Assembly: GCF_001022965.1 (NCBI RefSeq)
Contig: NZ_LECZ01000023.1
Coordinates: forward strand, 186,001 to 250,000
DNA from: Enterobacter genomosp. O
Lineage (GTDB): Bacteria > Pseudomonadota > Gammaproteobacteria > Enterobacterales > Enterobacteriaceae
Direction of reading: 5' to 3'
DNA length: 64,000 nt
Shown here: positions 62,338 through 64,000 of the stretch, piece after piece
Layout of the letters: each line of letters starts with the position of its first letter
Position numbering within the stretch: position 1 is the first letter of the stretch
Position numbers and translations under genes: made by a program
The notes under the pieces: model-generated
Databases searched by the model: none
Told to the model about the DNA's origin: nothing
The model's input: only the letters and a program-made list of their open reading frames with translations

Positions 62338-62835
62338 TCAGTACACCAGGTTTAAGGTAATGTCGTCGCTGTAGGCCCCTGCCTGTGCGGTCGTCAGGGC
62401 GCCTGCGTCAATCACGCCATAGAGCGTCTCTTTCTGCTCCTGACCGTTGCCGGTGTCGGTTAGCCCATCGGTGCTGGTGATTTGCGTCTGTTTGCCCTCG
62501 TCAGCAAAGAGTTTCCAGGCAATCTTCTGTGCGCCCGTTTCGCCGTTTTCCGGCTTCAGCCAGAAGGTGCCGTTCTCGCTGCCGTCGTTGCTGATGGCGG
62601 AGAGAGTGAACGGAGTACCGTTGGTACAGACGATATCAACCTGCGTGCTGGCCTGGATTTCGCTCGATTCATCCGAGCCGTGGCGCGAGAAATTGAGGTC
62701 GTTGGCTTTGAGGGTGCACGATTTCACGACCTCAAGTGAGACGTGCATCGTCGCGCTTGCGGTACTGTCTGCGGCGATCGCGGCGGCAGGAAGCAGGAGA
62801 GCGGAACAACATACAGCAGTGGTGATAATTTTCAT
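62338..62835 (-). CDS. Major SCPU-type pilin subunit
   Basis: This 165-residue exported protein has a signal peptide (1-22, ending AAAIAA) and a single spore coat U domain with the two Cys residues of the fold (SCTLKANDLNFSRHGS, VDIVCTNGTPFTLS) and the C-terminal strand AYSDDITLNLVY. It is the likely pilus rod subunit, like CsuA/B. The ATG at 62835 has AGGAAA upstream. It is the first gene of the chaperone-usher operon; a 32 bp gap separates it from the LuxR regulator gene. Confidence 0.86.
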   Translation of the reverse strand: MKIITTAVCCSALLLPAAAIAADSTASATMHVSLEVVKSCTLKANDLNFSRHGSDESSEIQASTQVDIVCTNGTPFTLSAISNDGSENGTFWLKPENGETGAQKIAWKLFADEGKQTQITSTDGLTDTGNGQEQKETLYGVIDAGALTTAQAGAYSDDITLNLVY

Positions 62836-62867
62836 GATCGTATTTCCTGACGTGAGTAACAGTGCAA

Positions 62868-63410
62868 TTACAAAGAGAATGACTGAGCGTCCAGCAGGCA
62901 GAGTTTTCGATGGAATTCCGCCAGGCTGTGACAGCAAAATTTGTTCATCGCGTTACGCTTGTGGGTGTAGATCGTTTTAGGTGACTTATTGAGAATTTTT
63001 GCGATACGAACCGGGCTGAATCCTTTATGTAGCAGCATGCAAACCCGCATCTCCTGATACGAGAGCGTGGCAGCGTTTTCGAAGGAAAATGTCGTATCGC
63101 TAAAGCAGCGGCTCAGCTGCGCAAGAGACAGGTTGTCCGCGACCACTCTGACCCGCTCGCTGCGCAGCCAGGCGTTAATGTCGCTGACCCAGGCCGCATC
63201 CGTAAAAATCAGCCAGTTCTGTGCGGCGGGCGTGCCGAGCAGCCGTTCCTGCAGGCGGGTAAGCCCGTGCGGATCAACGCTGTTGATCCAATACATCTCA
63301 GGACGGGGTGTCACGGCCGTCGAAATCATTGAATGGAGGCCAAGCCATAAAAAAGCATTGTCGCTCAGAACGATGACCTGATAACCAGCATTAGGAATGA
63401 AGGGCGTCAT
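62868..63410 (-). CDS. LuxR-type regulator upstream of the pilus operon
   Basis: This 180-residue protein has a degenerate receiver-like N-terminal half (VIVLSDNAFLWLGLHSMIST, no clear phospho-acceptor triad) and a C-terminal LuxR helix-turn-helix (about 112-175: TLSYQEMRVCMLLHKGFSPV, RIAKILNKSPKTIYTHKRNA). It resembles fimbrial regulators such as MrkI. The EAL-domain gene overlaps its start by 4 bp (ATGA), so the two are co-translated, and the pilin gene follows 32 bp downstream. It probably regulates the pilus operon. Confidence 0.83.
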   Translation of the reverse strand: MTPFIPNAGYQVIVLSDNAFLWLGLHSMISTAVTPRPEMYWINSVDPHGLTRLQERLLGTPAAQNWLIFTDAAWVSDINAWLRSERVRVVADNLSLAQLSRCFSDTTFSFENAATLSYQEMRVCMLLHKGFSPVRIAKILNKSPKTIYTHKRNAMNKFCCHSLAEFHRKLCLLDAQSFSL

Positions 63411-64000
63411 TTTTTACCCCACAGATAGCCCTGGCCGTAGTCGGCCACGCTGGCGCGGGCCAGCGCGAAATCCCCTGCGGTTTCGATGCCTTCTATCAGC
63501 ACCTTGCTGGCGACGCGCTTGCACTGGCGGGTGAGATGCAGGAACTTCGCCTGCTCGGTGCGCCCGCTCCAGAAGGTATGCTTGTCAATTTTGACGCCGC
63601 AGAAGCGAATTTGGCTGGTCAGAAGATCGGGTAGAATGTCTTCGCAGACGTCGTCAGCCCACACTTCGATCCCCCACTGATGGAGCGTCGCGATGCATAT
63701 CCGCAGAGCCCGGCTTTGCGTGGCGTCGAGCTGTACCAGCGTATGGAGGTCGGTGACCTCGATAGCAAGCCTCTCCGGGCAGGGGGTCTCTTCTTTTAGC
63801 CTGTGGAGGAAGTCCGTTTCCAGCAGCAAATCCGATGTTGCGTTGAGATAATACTTTTCTCCCTCCTCGCAAAACATGGCATGACGAAGCTGCGCAAAGA
63901 AGTGCGCCTTACGCTGCGTCGAGGACATCGAGCCAAAGTAGTCTTCGAGATCGACGTGGGGCTTTGCAGTGGACAGTACCTCCCAGGCAATCACATTTTC
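63407..64000 (-). CDS. EAL-domain protein with altered loop 6, truncated by the window end
   Basis: The frame is open to the last base of the window, so the N-terminus is missing; 197 residues are visible. The EAL fold is recognisable: EVL in place of EAL (AWEVLS), YYLNATSDLLL, LAIEVTD, VWADDVC, VKIDK, LIEGIET and YGQGYLWGKK. The Asp-Asp pair, Lys, Glu and Gln positions are kept, but the loop after the Asp pair reads VCEDI instead of FGTGYS, which is usually linked to loss or change of c-di-GMP hydrolysis. With the LuxR protein it recalls the MrkI/MrkJ pilus regulators. Confidence 0.8.
   Translation of the reverse strand, partial: ENVIAWEVLSTAKPHVDLEDYFGSMSSTQRKAHFFAQLRHAMFCEEGEKYYLNATSDLLLETDFLHRLKEETPCPERLAIEVTDLHTLVQLDATQSRALRICIATLHQWGIEVWADDVCEDILPDLLTSQIRFCGVKIDKHTFWSGRTEQAKFLHLTRQCKRVASKVLIEGIETAGDFALARASVADYGQGYLWGKK

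Overview
The window reads as chromosome of an enteric bacterium of the Enterobacter type. Most genes are G+C-rich and match known Escherichia/Enterobacter families (yjiN, yjiR, yjiS, yjiA, yjiX, btsT, tsr, the hpa cluster). REP/BIME palindromes sit between operons. No rRNA, tRNA, CRISPR array or intact insertion sequence was seen.

Layout. 1-4.1 kb: the 3' part of a very large sensor histidine kinase facing a FixJ-type response regulator. 4.3-7.5 kb: a VOC protein, a DeoR regulator, a stand-alone ClpP-like protease whose catalytic triad reads Ser-His-Asn, and a RoxA-type oxygenase. 7.5-15.2 kb: two MocR-type regulators (one is yjiR, divergent from yjiS), an AhpD-like protein, a LysR regulator facing an aldehyde dehydrogenase, and three overlapping small genes (ABM, ACT, ArsR). 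15.8-18.4 kb: a MarR/HlyD/DUF2955 efflux operon, followed by yjiN on the other strand. 19.7-22.6 kb: an AT-rich island with one intact gene, an HsdM-like methylase domain fused to an FRG domain, plus the decayed C-terminus of a type I restriction subunit (HsdR). From memory of E. coli K-12, the surrounding yjiN, yjiR, yjiS, yjiA, yjiX, btsT and tsr genes are those that flank the hsd/mcr/mrr immigration control region, so the island lies at the local restriction and defence hotspot. 22.7-28.3 kb: a LysE exporter, an AraC regulator, a succinate-semialdehyde dehydrogenase, a lipoprotein/YfaZ pair and a phytase-like protein. 28.7-32.2 kb: yjiA, yjiX and the pyruvate transporter btsT with an upstream BtsR-type operator.

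33.4-44.7 kb is the complete 4-hydroxyphenylacetate cluster, hpaGEDFHIXABC with divergent hpaR. HpaBC hydroxylate the ring, HpaD opens it, HpaEFGH process the product, and HpaI yields pyruvate and succinic semialdehyde. 44.7-54.6 kb is a divergent hydroxyproline cluster: epimerase, a three-subunit D-hydroxyproline dehydrogenase, a PAS-AraC regulator, a deaminase, a 2-oxoglutarate semialdehyde dehydrogenase, an APC permease and an imine reductase. tsr follows with a sigma-28 promoter. 56.5-64 kb holds a GNAT protein, a CadC-like/FidL-like membrane pair, and an archaic (Csu-like) chaperone-usher pilus operon behind a LuxR regulator and an EAL protein cut by the window edge.

Two repeat systems stand out. 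A dispersed repeat of about 400 bp occurs twice in inverted orientation (15.27-15.67 and 28.31-28.72 kb) and brackets the island. Short CCCTCTCCC/GGGTGAGGG palindromes resemble its ends and occur alone elsewhere; one supplies the last codons of hpaA, and others form a tandem array with copied hpaF ends.
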